From the NCBI GenBank assembly GCA_046757565.1, contig JBHHYN010000054.1, forward strand, positions 1 to 18,138: a DNA stretch of 18,138 nucleotides, written 5' to 3'. Below the pieces are notes generated by a model, which saw only the letters and a program-made list of their open reading frames with translations, made no database searches and was not told the DNA's origin. The DNA comes from JBHHYN01 sp046757565. Its GTDB lineage: Bacteria; Pseudomonadota; Gammaproteobacteria; Eutrophobiales; Eutrophobiaceae. Position numbers and translations under genes: made by a program. Of this stretch, positions 1-7,897 are shown one piece after another. Positions within the stretch are counted from its first letter, which is position 1. The number at the start of each line of letters is the position of its first letter.

Positions 1-146
1 AAAAACCTGTCAAGCTTTTTTTCACTTTTTTTCAATTAATACGCTGAATAGTTACTAGATTTTCTACATTATCTTGACAATAATCTATTCAAACCTGGAG
101 GTTATTTCATCTATTTAAACCATTATTGAGTAGCCTTATCTACTGG

Positions 147-166
147 ATTCCCGTTTTCACGGGAAT
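147..166. repeat. Dispersed palindromic repeat (cgtcattcccg type)
   Basis: An 8-bp perfect stem (ATTCCCGT / ACGGGAAT) encloses a TTTC loop and is followed by gacg. Short palindromes of this 'gattcccg...cgggaatgacg' form are scattered between genes in many proteobacteria as REP- or MITE-like elements. The last eight bases of the window (18131-18138, cgtcattc) look like the start of another copy in the opposite orientation, cut off by the window edge. Confidence 0.6.
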
Positions 167-232
167 GACGGTATTTATGACTTGAATCCGCCTCTCTATT
201 TAATCAGTTTTTATTCAAAAGTCTTTCTTGTT

Positions 233-254
233 AACCCACAGATTCTGCTGAAGA
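233..254 (+). repeat. Left copy of a 22-bp inverted repeat
   Basis: The 22 bases starting aacccacagattc and ending ctgaaga recur exactly, reverse-complemented, at 18091-18112. The copies are about 17.8 kb apart and lie just inside the palindromic elements at each window end. The match stops on both sides after 22 bases. It may be a dispersed repeat or the end of a large element. The perfect match is directly visible, but its meaning is not. Confidence 0.7.
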
Positions 255-286
255 GCCTTAAATTAAGGAAGCTCTGAGGCGTGGTG

Positions 287-292
287 TATAAT
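287..292 (+). promoter_or_regulatory. Probable -10 box of the ald promoter
   Basis: A perfect TATAAT lies about 138 bases before the ald start codon, in the context gtgTATAATgcacc that is typical of sigma-70 promoters. No good -35 hexamer sits 16-18 bases upstream; the best is TTAAGG, 3 of 6. The long leader between this box and the gene (about 293-429) leaves room for post-transcriptional control, but I recognise no element in it. Confidence 0.45.
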
Positions 293-417
293 GCACCGTT
301 TACAGCGCTAAGGATGTAATTGATCAGAGTTTTCTTAAGCCTTAACTGGCGAACCGGTGGTTTTATAACAGGAAACAGGCTCGCAGGCCATGGCAACGGA
401 GAGTTCCCGGCGAGTTG

Positions 418-422
418 AGGAG
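418..422 (+). promoter_or_regulatory. Shine-Dalgarno site that sets the ald start
   Basis: AGGAG ends 7 bases before the ATG at 430. An in-frame TTG at 415 would extend the protein by five residues but would place the AGGAG inside the coding sequence. The ATG at 430 also gives the canonical family N-terminus MLIGVPKEIK. Confidence 0.8.
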
Positions 423-429
423 AATATTA

Positions 430-1551
430 ATGCTGATTGGTGTCCCCAAAGAGATTAAAACACATGAGTACCGGGCCGGCTTGACTCCTGCGAGTGTGCG
501 CGAGCTGGTCCATTATAACCATCAGGTCCTGGTGGAAAGCACGACTGGTGAAGGCATCGGTATGACCGATGACGACTACCGTGATGCCGGCGCCACGATT
601 ACGGAAACCGGTACCAATATCTTTGCCCGAAGTGAAATGATCGTGAAAGTAAAAGAACCACAGCCGGAGGAATGCCGGATGCTCCGTGAAGACCAGATTG
701 TATTCACATACTTTCACCTGGCGCCCTCACCTGGATTAACCAGGAACCTGATAGATGCCGGAATTGTGGCAATTGCCTATGAGACGGTTACGGGACCCAA
801 CCACACACTGCCGCTGCTGGCGCCCATGAGTGAAGTAGCGGGCAGACTCTCCATTCAGGCAGGGGCCCACTGCCTGGAAAAAGGCCAGGGAGGGAAAGGT
901 GTTTTGATCGGTGGCGTGCCCGGTGTCGCACCGGCAAAGGTATTGATCATCGGAGGTGGCACGGTGGGTGAAAATGCCGCAGCGATGGCGATCGGCATGG
1001 AGACCGATGTAACGCTGCTGGACAGGTCCCTGCCCCGGTTACGCCAACTCGATGCTGAATTTTCCGGCCGGGTTAAATGTGTCTATTCCACGGCCGAGTC
1101 TATCGAACAGTATGCACTCAAGGCGGATCTGGTTGTCGGCGCCGTACTGAATCCGGGTGCGGCGGCGCCAAAACTGCTAACCGAGGATGTCATAAAGCGT
1201 ATGTCAAAGGGCTCTGTATTCATCGATGTAGCGATCGATCAGGGCGGATGCGCGGAAACGTCCCGGCCAACAACCCATCTGGAGCCCACCTACGTGAAAC
1301 ATGGCATTGTCCACTATTGCGTCAGCAACATGCCGGGTGCAGTGCCGCGCACATCTACCTTTGCGCTGAACAATGCCACCTTACCCTTTATTCTGGCGCT
1401 GGCCAATCAAGGGTACAAGCCGGCTATGCAGGAGGACCATCACTTGCTTAATGGACTGAATATACATAAAGGGCGGATTACCAATGCAGCGGTAGCACGG
1501 GACCTGGGTTACGACTATCAACCGGGCATCGAGGCAATAGGCGCAGGATGA
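430..1551 (+). CDS. ald: Alanine dehydrogenase
   Basis: The NAD-dependent enzyme interconverts L-alanine and pyruvate plus ammonia in the cytoplasm, linking amino-acid and carbon metabolism. The 373-residue product has the usual family length. It opens with IGVPKEIK, has Arg15 and the VKVKEPQ segment with Lys75, His96 in TYFHLAP, the glycine-rich NAD-binding loop GGGTVG at about residues 175-180, Asp270 in DVAIDQGG, and the near-C-terminal NMPGAVPRTST signature. Lys75, His96 and Asp270 match the known catalytic positions of the family, so I expect it to be active. It stands 220 bases before the envelope cluster and has its own -10 box at 287. I see no functional link to the cluster beyond position. 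The start at 430 is chosen by the AGGAG at 418. Confidence 0.96.
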   Translation: MLIGVPKEIKTHEYRAGLTPASVRELVHYNHQVLVESTTGEGIGMTDDDYRDAGATITETGTNIFARSEMIVKVKEPQPEECRMLREDQIVFTYFHLAPSPGLTRNLIDAGIVAIAYETVTGPNHTLPLLAPMSEVAGRLSIQAGAHCLEKGQGGKGVLIGGVPGVAPAKVLIIGGGTVGENAAAMAIGMETDVTLLDRSLPRLRQLDAEFSGRVKCVYSTAESIEQYALKADLVVGAVLNPGAAAPKLLTEDVIKRMSKGSVFIDVAIDQGGCAETSRPTTHLEPTYVKHGIVHYCVSNMPGAVPRTSTFALNNATLPFILALANQGYKPAMQEDHHLLNGLNIHKGRITNAAVARDLGYDYQPGIEAIGAG

Positions 1552-1714
1552 GCTACCGGCCCGGAAATCTGCTCATAAACTCCGGAAAAAACCTATACTT
1601 GATTGTATAGAGACTCAAACTGAAATAATGGCATGGCCGGCTAAAACCGCCCCTGACGAGATGCGAACAAACCCCGGTAACGGCCTGTCATAATTCATGA
1701 AATAAGGAACAATT

Positions 1715-1750
1715 ATGGATAATATGAATCCAAATATTGTAAAAAATTAG
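1715..1750 (+). CDS. Possible 11-residue leader peptide before the envelope cluster
   Basis: ATG GAT AAT ATG ... AAT TAG encodes MDNMNPNIVKN. An AAGGA six bases before the ATG is a better ribosome binding site than the one for the next gene, whose GTG lies only 21 bases after this stop. It could be a translated leader that couples translation into the operon, or simply chance in AT-rich DNA. The peptide has no run of identical amino acids of the sort that drives classical attenuation. Confidence 0.25.
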   Translation: MDNMNPNIVKN

Positions 1751-1771
1751 CAAGTTAGGATAATAAAGGTT

Positions 1772-3097
1772 GTGATCAAACCGATGGTAATTTATACATT
1801 ACCGCTAGTTGCGCTGGTATTGCTCTCCACGGCTTATGCGGCCGATGTAGCGATCAAGCCGGGCATGGCTGCCGGCCAGACCCCGGCGGGATCCGGAAAC
1901 AACGAACCCGAAGTTCCGGCTTCCGGGCCCGGGACCCGTACCGGCTCCCTCTCTCCTGCCGAGGCCAGGTATGCCATCGAACGATACCAACAACAGATCC
2001 ATGCTACGGAAATAGCTCATGGGGCCTACGACAATCAAATAAGCGAAGAGCTGTTGGGTCTGGGCCTGGCCCGGCGGGATCTGGGACAGGATGCTGAGGC
2101 CGTCAAGGCGTTCGACAGGGCCCTGTATATCACCCGCATCAACCAGGGTTTGTCCAACCCTAATCAGTTACCCATCCTGGAACTGATCATCGAAAGCAAT
2201 ACAGCACTGTCGGACTGGAAGGCACTCGATCAAAATTACCATTACCTGTACTGGGTTTATCGCCGCGCTTATGGTGATGATGATCCACGCCTGTTACCGG
2301 TCATCGACAGAGTCGGGCTATGGCACCTTAACGCCTATCAGATGGGTGTCGATGATAGGCCCTTCCAGCACCTGGCAAGTGCTGATAATCTCTATTCTCA
2401 TGCCATCGAAATCATAGAACAAAATTACGGTCCGACTGACCCGCGCTTGATCGATCCACTTTACGGAGGGGTATTGACCAATTATCAGATAGCAGTCTAT
2501 GCGAGTAGCGCCGATAAGTTCGAGGGGATCCGCTTCACTACCGCCAGCAGCAGCCGGGCACAGCGCCTGCAAGAAGAACAACAGGCCAGGCAGGAGGCAA
2601 TCCATGACAGTTATATCAAAGGGAAAAAAGCGATGAACCGGATTCTGGATGTCTTCGAGCACAATCCGCAACTGCCCCCCGACTCCCACGCCCTGGCGAG
2701 GGTCCACCTTGGTGATTGGTATTTGTTGTTTAACAAAAGAAATAGCGCCATGCGGAACTATGGAAAGGCCTTTACCTTGCTGGACGGAAGTGGCATAGAC
2801 AGGGATAAGATAAACAGGTTATTCTCACGGCCAAGGAGCTTACCGGCCTACAATCTGCCCTTACCATACAAATCGAAATCCGATAAGGATAAAAGCTATG
2901 TTCTGGCCTCTCTGGTGGTCACCAAATCCGGCCAGCCAAGGAATATCCATATTATCGAGGCAAAACCTGCAAACAGCACTTCGCTCCGGCGCCGGGCAAA
3001 GAAAACGATCAGAGCTACACGATTTAGACCCCGGTTCGAGAACGGTCAACCGGTAGCGACTGAAGATTTTAATATCCGTTATATATTTGAAGAGTGA
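1772..3097 (+). CDS. Secreted TPR protein with a TonB-like C-terminal domain
   Basis: The product has 441 residues from a GTG start; an in-frame ATG at 1784 is an equally usable start. A signal peptide (hydrophobic stretch to about residue 23, cleavage after AYA) sends it to the periplasm. A Pro/Gly-rich linker follows, then helical TPR-like repeats from about residue 60 to 200, with a motif of the type LGLARRDLGQDAEAVKAFDR. Residues from about 370 to the end resemble a TonB C-terminal domain: a predicted beta strand VLASLVVTKSGQPRNIHI, then RRRAKKTIRATRFRP, which matches the usual A-x-x-x-W/R-F-x-P pattern. The N-terminal membrane anchor of true TonB is missing, so it cannot transduce energy the classical way. 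It is the first gene of the twelve-gene run; the next start lies 16 bases beyond its stop. The fold assignment is moderately sure and the role is unknown. Confidence 0.75.
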   Translation: MIKPMVIYTLPLVALVLLSTAYAADVAIKPGMAAGQTPAGSGNNEPEVPASGPGTRTGSLSPAEARYAIERYQQQIHATEIAHGAYDNQISEELLGLGLARRDLGQDAEAVKAFDRALYITRINQGLSNPNQLPILELIIESNTALSDWKALDQNYHYLYWVYRRAYGDDDPRLLPVIDRVGLWHLNAYQMGVDDRPFQHLASADNLYSHAIEIIEQNYGPTDPRLIDPLYGGVLTNYQIAVYASSADKFEGIRFTTASSSRAQRLQEEQQARQEAIHDSYIKGKKAMNRILDVFEHNPQLPPDSHALARVHLGDWYLLFNKRNSAMRNYGKAFTLLDGSGIDRDKINRLFSRPRSLPAYNLPLPYKSKSDKDKSYVLASLVVTKSGQPRNIHIIEAKPANSTSLRRRAKKTIRATRFRPRFENGQPVATEDFNIRYIFEE

Positions 3098-3113
3098 TAG
3101 AGACAGGCACATT

Positions 3114-4922
3114 ATGATCCGGTTCAGAATTATTTCAAATCTTTTATTGATAAGCGGCGTGCTGTTCATGCTAGCGGCATGCAAAACCGAAACTTCGAAG
3201 TCGCTGCCAACGCCATCCAGCACCTCACCATCCCAATCGAGTTCGTCATCACCCTCTTCAAGCAGTAAGAGTAGCCAGTCTGCATCAAAGTCATCGAGTC
3301 AGGCACAACAGACAGACAGTCAGGCACAACAGACAGACAGTCAGGCACAGCAGGCCGCCAACCAGGCACAGCAAGCGGCCAGTCAGGCGCAGCAGGCCGC
3401 CAACCAGGCACAGCAAGCGGCCAGTCAGGCGCAGCAAGCGGCCAACCAGGCACAACAAGCGGCCAGTCCAGACCGGCCGTCTTCCAGCCAGGCACAGCAG
3501 GCCGCCAACCAGGCGCAGCAAGCGGCCAACCAGGCACAGCAAGCGGCCAGTCAGGCACAGCAAGCGGCCAGTCAGGCACAACAAGCCGCCAGCCAAGGCC
3601 AACAGGCACGGAGTCCAGGCCAGCAGTTATCCAGTCAGGCGCAGCAAGCGGCCAACCAGGCACAACAAGCGGCCAGTCCAGACCGGCCGTCTTCCAGCCA
3701 GGCACAGCAAGCGGCCAACCAGGCACAGCAAGCGGCCAGTCAGGCGCAGCAAGCCGCCAGCCTGGCGCAACAGGCCGCCCGTCAGGCACAGCAGGCCGCC
3801 GCCGCCACACAAAGTCCGTCTACTGCTCCATCACCAGCCACTGGCGTACAGGCTGGCGAATCACCAGGTAGATCGAGCGGGCAGAAAACAGATGATGAAA
3901 TCCTGGCCGAAGCCCTTAAGGCGTTTGACAAAAATATGCAGGCCTCCGGTATAGAGGGAGAGAGTCAAGGTGGACCCGGCACGCCTGCCCAGGATCATCC
4001 TGCCGGGGATCGCAGTCAATCGATGCAAACATCTACTACAGGCAACCAACATGGTGCCTCAACCTCTACCGCCCAAGCCGGCGCCGGGCCAGAAACTGGA
4101 GATGCGGCCGGGTCACTATCCACGGCGGTGACTGCTGCAACCTCTCCTCCTGCACCGGCTGGGGGCACGGATAAGGGAACTGGCAGCAGAAATACCGGAC
4201 AAACTGTTTATGGCACCACCGGGATATTCCCCCCCTCCTCTGAGCAACAGGGAAACGGCGCCGGTGGAGACAGCGCCAGCAAGAAGGGTCAAAACGTTTA
4301 TGGTGCCGCAGGAATTACCGGCCATCCCGGTGATCGGAATCTGCAAACGGGTGACAGCGATATATCCGGGCAGCAGGTTGTCATCGTTGGTGGGGGCAAC
4401 GATAAACAGGGGTCCACGGAGGAACCTGGTTTTGGAGGTGGGACCGGTACCGGGACTCCAGGAGCGATGACAGATGCGGAACGCATTCTTGTACTGAGCG
4501 GACAACTCGACAAATCACTTTCACAGTTTGACAGCGCGATCCTGAGTGAAAGAGAAGCCGTACGGCAAGAAGAGAATGAGCAAGGGAGCCAATCAGGTTA
4601 TGGGGAAGCCGGTGGTGATATGGACGAAGGTGCAGGGTCGGAAACCTCCCCGCAACAAACGGCAATGCTGCATGGTACAGGTGGCACCAGCGCTTCCGGT
4701 GGAGGACATCTGCCCAATGCACCGGGTACCAATCGAAAGGGTATATTCAAACATAGCCCCACACAGACTGAGATACCCCCGGACATACCCGATGGCAGCG
4801 ACGATGATGTGGTGGCAGGCCAGCTTCGGGAAGCCGCGATGAAAGAAACCGACCCTGTGTTGAGAAAAAAACTATGGGATGAATACCGCAAATATAAAAA
4901 AGGAGTCGTAAGTAAACGATGA
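3114..4922 (+). CDS. Lipoprotein with 24 tandem Gln/Ala heptad repeats
   Basis: The 602-residue product starts with a lipoprotein signal peptide (MIRFRIISNLLLISG..., lipobox LAAC, lipidated Cys near residue 23). A TTG at 3087 is an alternative start, but the ATG at 3114 gives the cleaner signal peptide. A Ser-rich linker is followed by 24 uninterrupted seven-residue units of the QAQQAAN/S kind (residues 63-230). Ala recurs at 3-4 spacing, which suggests an Ala-packed coiled coil. The middle is Gly/Ser/Thr/Pro-rich and probably disordered, and holds two copies of a GQxVYGxxGI motif (near 4198 and 4287). The charged C-terminus, with a VAGQLREAAMKET...LRKKLWDEYRKYK helix, is the most protein-like part and probably the functional one. 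It overlaps the next gene by ATGA, implying translational coupling. I do not recognise a named family. Confidence 0.8.
   Translation: MIRFRIISNLLLISGVLFMLAACKTETSKSLPTPSSTSPSQSSSSSPSSSSKSSQSASKSSSQAQQTDSQAQQTDSQAQQAANQAQQAASQAQQAANQAQQAASQAQQAANQAQQAASPDRPSSSQAQQAANQAQQAANQAQQAASQAQQAASQAQQAASQGQQARSPGQQLSSQAQQAANQAQQAASPDRPSSSQAQQAANQAQQAASQAQQAASLAQQAARQAQQAAAATQSPSTAPSPATGVQAGESPGRSSGQKTDDEILAEALKAFDKNMQASGIEGESQGGPGTPAQDHPAGDRSQSMQTSTTGNQHGASTSTAQAGAGPETGDAAGSLSTAVTAATSPPAPAGGTDKGTGSRNTGQTVYGTTGIFPPSSEQQGNGAGGDSASKKGQNVYGAAGITGHPGDRNLQTGDSDISGQQVVIVGGGNDKQGSTEEPGFGGGTGTGTPGAMTDAERILVLSGQLDKSLSQFDSAILSEREAVRQEENEQGSQSGYGEAGGDMDEGAGSETSPQQTAMLHGTGGTSASGGGHLPNAPGTNRKGIFKHSPTQTEIPPDIPDGSDDDVVAGQLREAAMKETDPVLRKKLWDEYRKYKKGVVSKR
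3300..3803 (+). repeat. 21-bp coding tandem repeat, 24 units
   Basis: Units of the form caggcacagcaagcggccar are repeated head to tail. Each encodes exactly seven residues, including two divergent PDRPSSS units (9 and 19) and the QGQQARS/PGQQLSS pair. A perfect 79-base match between 3421-3499 and 3631-3709, offset 210 bases (ten units), shows a recent segmental duplication. Because every change keeps the 21-base register, repeat number can vary without a frameshift. The long minus-strand frames over this stretch are by-products of the repeat. Confidence 0.95.
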
Positions 4923-6109
4923 TATTACGAATGCTGCAAGCAATCCCTTTATTATTGCTGGGCCTGGTCGTTACTGCGTGTAGTACCACGACAATAAAAA
5001 CCACAGACCAGACACCGGCGATTCAGGAACCCGAACAGATCCCGGAAGACCAGTTGCTCGATGTTGGTGTGGGTATTTTTAATCCCGGTGTCGATGCTAT
5101 CAGCAAGGAAGAGGAAGGGGTCTTTCCGCAAGTCAGAGAGGCAGAGGCCCGTTACATGCCATTCAAGCTGACGGAAACCCTGCAAAAGACCGGTAACTGG
5201 GGCGTCGTCCGGGTCATTCCGGACAGGCAGAGTGAAATGGACTTGTGGGTGGATGGTGAAATACTGAAATCGGACGGTGAGACACTGGAATTAAAGATAA
5301 AGGTCGAGGATGCCTCGGGTAAGGTCTGGTACACAAAAAACTACAAGGAAGTTGCCAGCAAGTATGCCTATGACGACTTGCGGAACGCCAGACAGGATCC
5401 CTTCCAGGGTCTGTACAACCGTATTGCCAATGACATGATCAGGTTCCGCAGGCAATTAAACCCCAGTGACATAACAAACATCCAAACCATTACAAAATTG
5501 AAATTTGCGCAGCGCTTCGCCCCGGAGGCCTATTCCGATTACCTGCAGCAGGACGGGCGCGGGCATTATAAAGTCAAACGCCTGCCTGCCGACAATGACC
5601 CGATTATGCAACGTGTTATGCGTATACGTGAGCGTGATTACATGTTCGTCGATACTTTACAGGATTATTACGGCGCTTTCGCGCGACAGATGGCCGGACC
5701 TTACCGTTCGTGGCGTAAGGAAAGCTACCAGGAAACAGTCGACCTGCGTGAACTGAAACAGCAATCCAGAAACCGCATAGCGGGGGGCGTTCTGGCAATC
5801 GTGGCAGGCATTCTCGGTGCCGCCAGTGACAATGCTGTTGCCAGCACCGCCGGTGTCGTCGGAATAGGCGCCGGCACCTATATGATAAAAAGCGGCCTGG
5901 ATAAAAAGGAAGAGTCCAAAATCCATATTGAGGCCCTGAAGGAACTGGGGTCATCCTTAAACGCAGAGGTTCAACCTCACACCATTACACTTGAAGACCG
6001 TACTGTGACGCTGTCGGGGACTGTAGATGATCAATACGCCCAGTGGCGTCAGATCCTCAAAGATATCTACCGGACCGAAACCGGCCAAACCGGGCCCGTT
6101 ACGAATTAG
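4919..6109 (+). CDS. Lipoprotein with a glycine-rich segment
   Basis: The product has 396 residues with a clear lipoprotein signal peptide (lipobox VTAC, Cys near residue 21). Residues about 45-170 (LDVGVGIFNPG..., VREAEARYMPFKL, TGNWGVVRVIP) recall the alpha/beta domain of CsgG/LPP20/DUF799-type outer-membrane lipoproteins; this is inference from pattern. Residues about 286-322 form a Gly/Ala-rich hydrophobic stretch (AGGVLAIVAGILGAA...VGIGAG) like a glycine zipper, which could insert into or pack against a membrane. A short C-terminal alpha/beta segment (ITLEDRTVTLSGTVDDQ) looks BON-like. The start overlaps the preceding stop by four bases, with AGGAG upstream. It probably acts at the outer membrane with the other lipoproteins of the cluster. 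The 166-base gap after it is the largest inside the cluster. Confidence 0.8.
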   Translation: MILRMLQAIPLLLLGLVVTACSTTTIKTTDQTPAIQEPEQIPEDQLLDVGVGIFNPGVDAISKEEEGVFPQVREAEARYMPFKLTETLQKTGNWGVVRVIPDRQSEMDLWVDGEILKSDGETLELKIKVEDASGKVWYTKNYKEVASKYAYDDLRNARQDPFQGLYNRIANDMIRFRRQLNPSDITNIQTITKLKFAQRFAPEAYSDYLQQDGRGHYKVKRLPADNDPIMQRVMRIRERDYMFVDTLQDYYGAFARQMAGPYRSWRKESYQETVDLRELKQQSRNRIAGGVLAIVAGILGAASDNAVASTAGVVGIGAGTYMIKSGLDKKEESKIHIEALKELGSSLNAEVQPHTITLEDRTVTLSGTVDDQYAQWRQILKDIYRTETGQTGPVTN

Positions 6110-6128
6110 GGACCGACCGATAAACAAG

Positions 6129-6147
6129 CCCTGCGATACTGGCGGGG
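6129..6147 (+). terminator. Weak hairpin in the largest gap of the cluster
   Basis: CCCTGC pairs with GCGGGG (one G-T pair) around a 7-base loop, 20 bases after the stop of the preceding gene. It is followed by ttccccggcatttt rather than a clean T-run. It might be a partial terminator or processing site splitting the cluster into a 3-gene and a 9-gene unit. I see no convincing promoter in 6150-6275. Confidence 0.2.
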
Positions 6148-6275
6148 TTCCCCGGCATTTTAAATTCTGCGTTCGCCGTATACCCTTGTCTTTCTGAAAT
6201 ATATCCTTATTGTTAAGGAAGATCAGACCACAGTAAGTGTAATGGCCTATTTTCCAACAGGTTTTCATATACGAT

Positions 6276-7832
6276 ATGAATAGCAAACACGAGGACAAGA
6301 CCCGGGAAGAGCCACCTCGGATCAAACCGGCAAACATCACTCTTACCCCGGCAACCGGTTCGGACAAGTCTGTTCCATCAAGGGTTAAATCCTGGCGGCC
6401 ATTTCTAATCGGCGCAGGGCTGTGTGTTCTGTTGATCTTCATGCTTGTCGTAATCTTTCTGCTACCCGACTGGTCAGCTCCCCCCGCGACTACGGCGACA
6501 AAAGCACCTCTGCAAAGCAATACCACCGGCAGTCATAGCGTTACCGCGGCTCCGGCAACGGCAGGCAGACAGGCTGAATCTCCCTGGACAGAGGCGCAAT
6601 TGGCAAAACTGCGGAAAGAGTCCCAGGAGATATTGTCGCGAATGCTGGAAGCACAAAGGGCGCTGGAAAAGAGGAGTGTCCAGCAGTGGGCCGACAAGGA
6701 ATATACCCAGGCCATGGACCTTGCCAAATCAGGTGATGCCGCCTATCGCGAGCGTGAATTTGAGCAGGCAAAGGAGCAATATCAACTGGCCCTGGACGGA
6801 TTTAACGCTCTTCTTGATCGGATAGACACTTATTTCAGGGAGGCGATGGAACGGGGCAATCAGGCAATTGACGAAGGTGATTCTAAAACAGCAGAAGAGG
6901 CTTTCCAGAGAGCCCTGTTGCTTAAACCCGGCGCTCCACTGGCAATCAGGGGAAGTAAACGCGCTGAAACACTGGATGAAGTCCTCGCCTTGACCACCAA
7001 GGGCAATGATTATCTTCGAAATGGTCAGTTAGATGATGCCAAAAAAAGCTATCAGCAGGCCCTGTCACTGGACCGTTATGCAAAACAGGCAGCCAATCAA
7101 CTGAAAATCGTAAAACAGAAGATCATAGATCGTGAATTTACACGGGCCATGTCCCGTGGCTATGTGGCCCTGGAACACGATGAATTGAAGCAGGCGCGCA
7201 AGGCGTTTATGCAGGCGATGAAAATCAAACCCGGCGCGACGGAAGCGCAAAGTGCATTGCATCAGACAAAGACCCGAATCACTTCCCGCAAAATTAATGC
7301 GTTATTAACTTCAGCGAGGCAATTGGAACAGGAGGAACGCTGGTCGCAGGCAATAGTCATCTACGATCAGGCCCTGGCGCTGGACGCCAACCTGGCATCG
7401 GCCCAACAAGGCAAACGATACGCCTCGTGGCGGGCCGGTTTAAACAAACGCCTGTTAGTAACCATTGCCAAACCGGAACGCCTGTCCAACAAGGCCGTCT
7501 TTAACGAAGCAAAGGCGTTGCTTGATGAAGCCAGATCTGTTGCCAGGCCCGGCGCTGAACTTAAAAAGCAGATGACTTATCTTGCGCGCCTGTTGACACA
7601 GGCCATTACTCCCGTGCGTGTGACATTCCACTCAAACGAACGCACTGAGGTCAACTTATATAAAGTTGGAGTGCTTGGTCAATTCAAGGAAAAGGAGTTA
7701 TCGCTGCGGCCGGGCCATTATGTTGCCGTCGGGAAACGGGAAGGATACCGCGATGTCCGGGTTGAATTCGACGTCAACTCAAACAAACCAATGCAACCCG
7801 TCATTGTCCAATGTAAAGAAACCGTGCTTTAG
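6276..7832 (+). CDS. Inner-membrane-anchored periplasmic TPR protein
   Basis: The 518-residue product has a polar, Pro-rich N-terminus (1-40) followed by one strong membrane helix (about 43-64, ending LLPDW). The arrangement suggests a cytoplasmic N-terminus and a large periplasmic domain. After a Thr/Ala-rich linker and a coiled-coil-like stretch, at least four TPR motifs run from about residue 140 to 390 (AYREREFEQAKEQYQLAL, AIDEGDSKTAEEAFQRALLL, YLRNGQLDDAKKSYQQALSL, and two later copies). The C-terminal 80 residues (VRVTFHSNERTEVNLYKVG, LRPGHYVAVGKREGYRDV) resemble a PEGA-type beta domain. TPR arrays bind partner proteins, so a scaffold role in the envelope complex is the reasonable inference. 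The next gene's start is 65 bases downstream. Confidence 0.85.
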   Translation: MNSKHEDKTREEPPRIKPANITLTPATGSDKSVPSRVKSWRPFLIGAGLCVLLIFMLVVIFLLPDWSAPPATTATKAPLQSNTTGSHSVTAAPATAGRQAESPWTEAQLAKLRKESQEILSRMLEAQRALEKRSVQQWADKEYTQAMDLAKSGDAAYREREFEQAKEQYQLALDGFNALLDRIDTYFREAMERGNQAIDEGDSKTAEEAFQRALLLKPGAPLAIRGSKRAETLDEVLALTTKGNDYLRNGQLDDAKKSYQQALSLDRYAKQAANQLKIVKQKIIDREFTRAMSRGYVALEHDELKQARKAFMQAMKIKPGATEAQSALHQTKTRITSRKINALLTSARQLEQEERWSQAIVIYDQALALDANLASAQQGKRYASWRAGLNKRLLVTIAKPERLSNKAVFNEAKALLDEARSVARPGAELKKQMTYLARLLTQAITPVRVTFHSNERTEVNLYKVGVLGQFKEKELSLRPGHYVAVGKREGYRDVRVEFDVNSNKPMQPVIVQCKETVL

Positions 7833-7841
7833 ATAACCATA

Positions 7842-7885
7842 TGTTTACAGGGCAAAATATGACAAATTTACAGAACTTGTAAACA
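7842..7885. repeat. Perfect 8-bp dyad in the gap before the PEGA gene
   Basis: TGTTTACA at 7842-7849 and TGTAAACA at 7878-7885 are exact reverse complements separated by 28 AT-rich bases, just before the start at 7898. No Shine-Dalgarno site is visible between them and the start codon. It could be a half-site pair for a regulator, or a weak RNA stem near the start. Confidence 0.35.
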
Positions 7886-7897
7886 AAACTTATCTTG

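Larger units (their letters stand above)
1..286. other. AT-rich intergenic region upstream of ald
   Basis: I see no credible gene here. The first 120 bases are AT-rich with poly-T runs. The only clear structures are the palindrome at 147-166 and the left inverted-repeat copy at 233-254. A short imperfect hairpin, roughly 254-274 (CCTTA/TAAGG core), lies just before the -10 box of ald and has no T-run behind it. The minus-strand reading frame across 211-396 has no ribosome binding site or recognisable protein and is probably not a gene. Confidence 0.6.

Noticed and set aside
427..717. Minus-strand frame inside ald
   Set aside because: It is a shadow of a well-identified gene and has no features of its own.
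1593..1612. Hairpin ctatac...gtatag as an ald terminator
   Set aside because: The stem is only six bases, AT-rich, and is followed by agactcaaac rather than a T-run.
3300..3803. CRISPR-like tandem array
   Set aside because: Units are 21 bases, contiguous, with no spacers, and stay in frame inside a lipoprotein gene. No cas genes are present.
3166..3812. Long minus-strand reading frames (up to 214 codons) over the Gln/Ala repeat
   Set aside because: They arise because the 21-bp repeat lacks stops in other frames. The translation is a Trp/Pro/Leu repeat with no signal, family or ribosome binding site, while the plus strand has a lipoprotein signal and coupling to the next gene.
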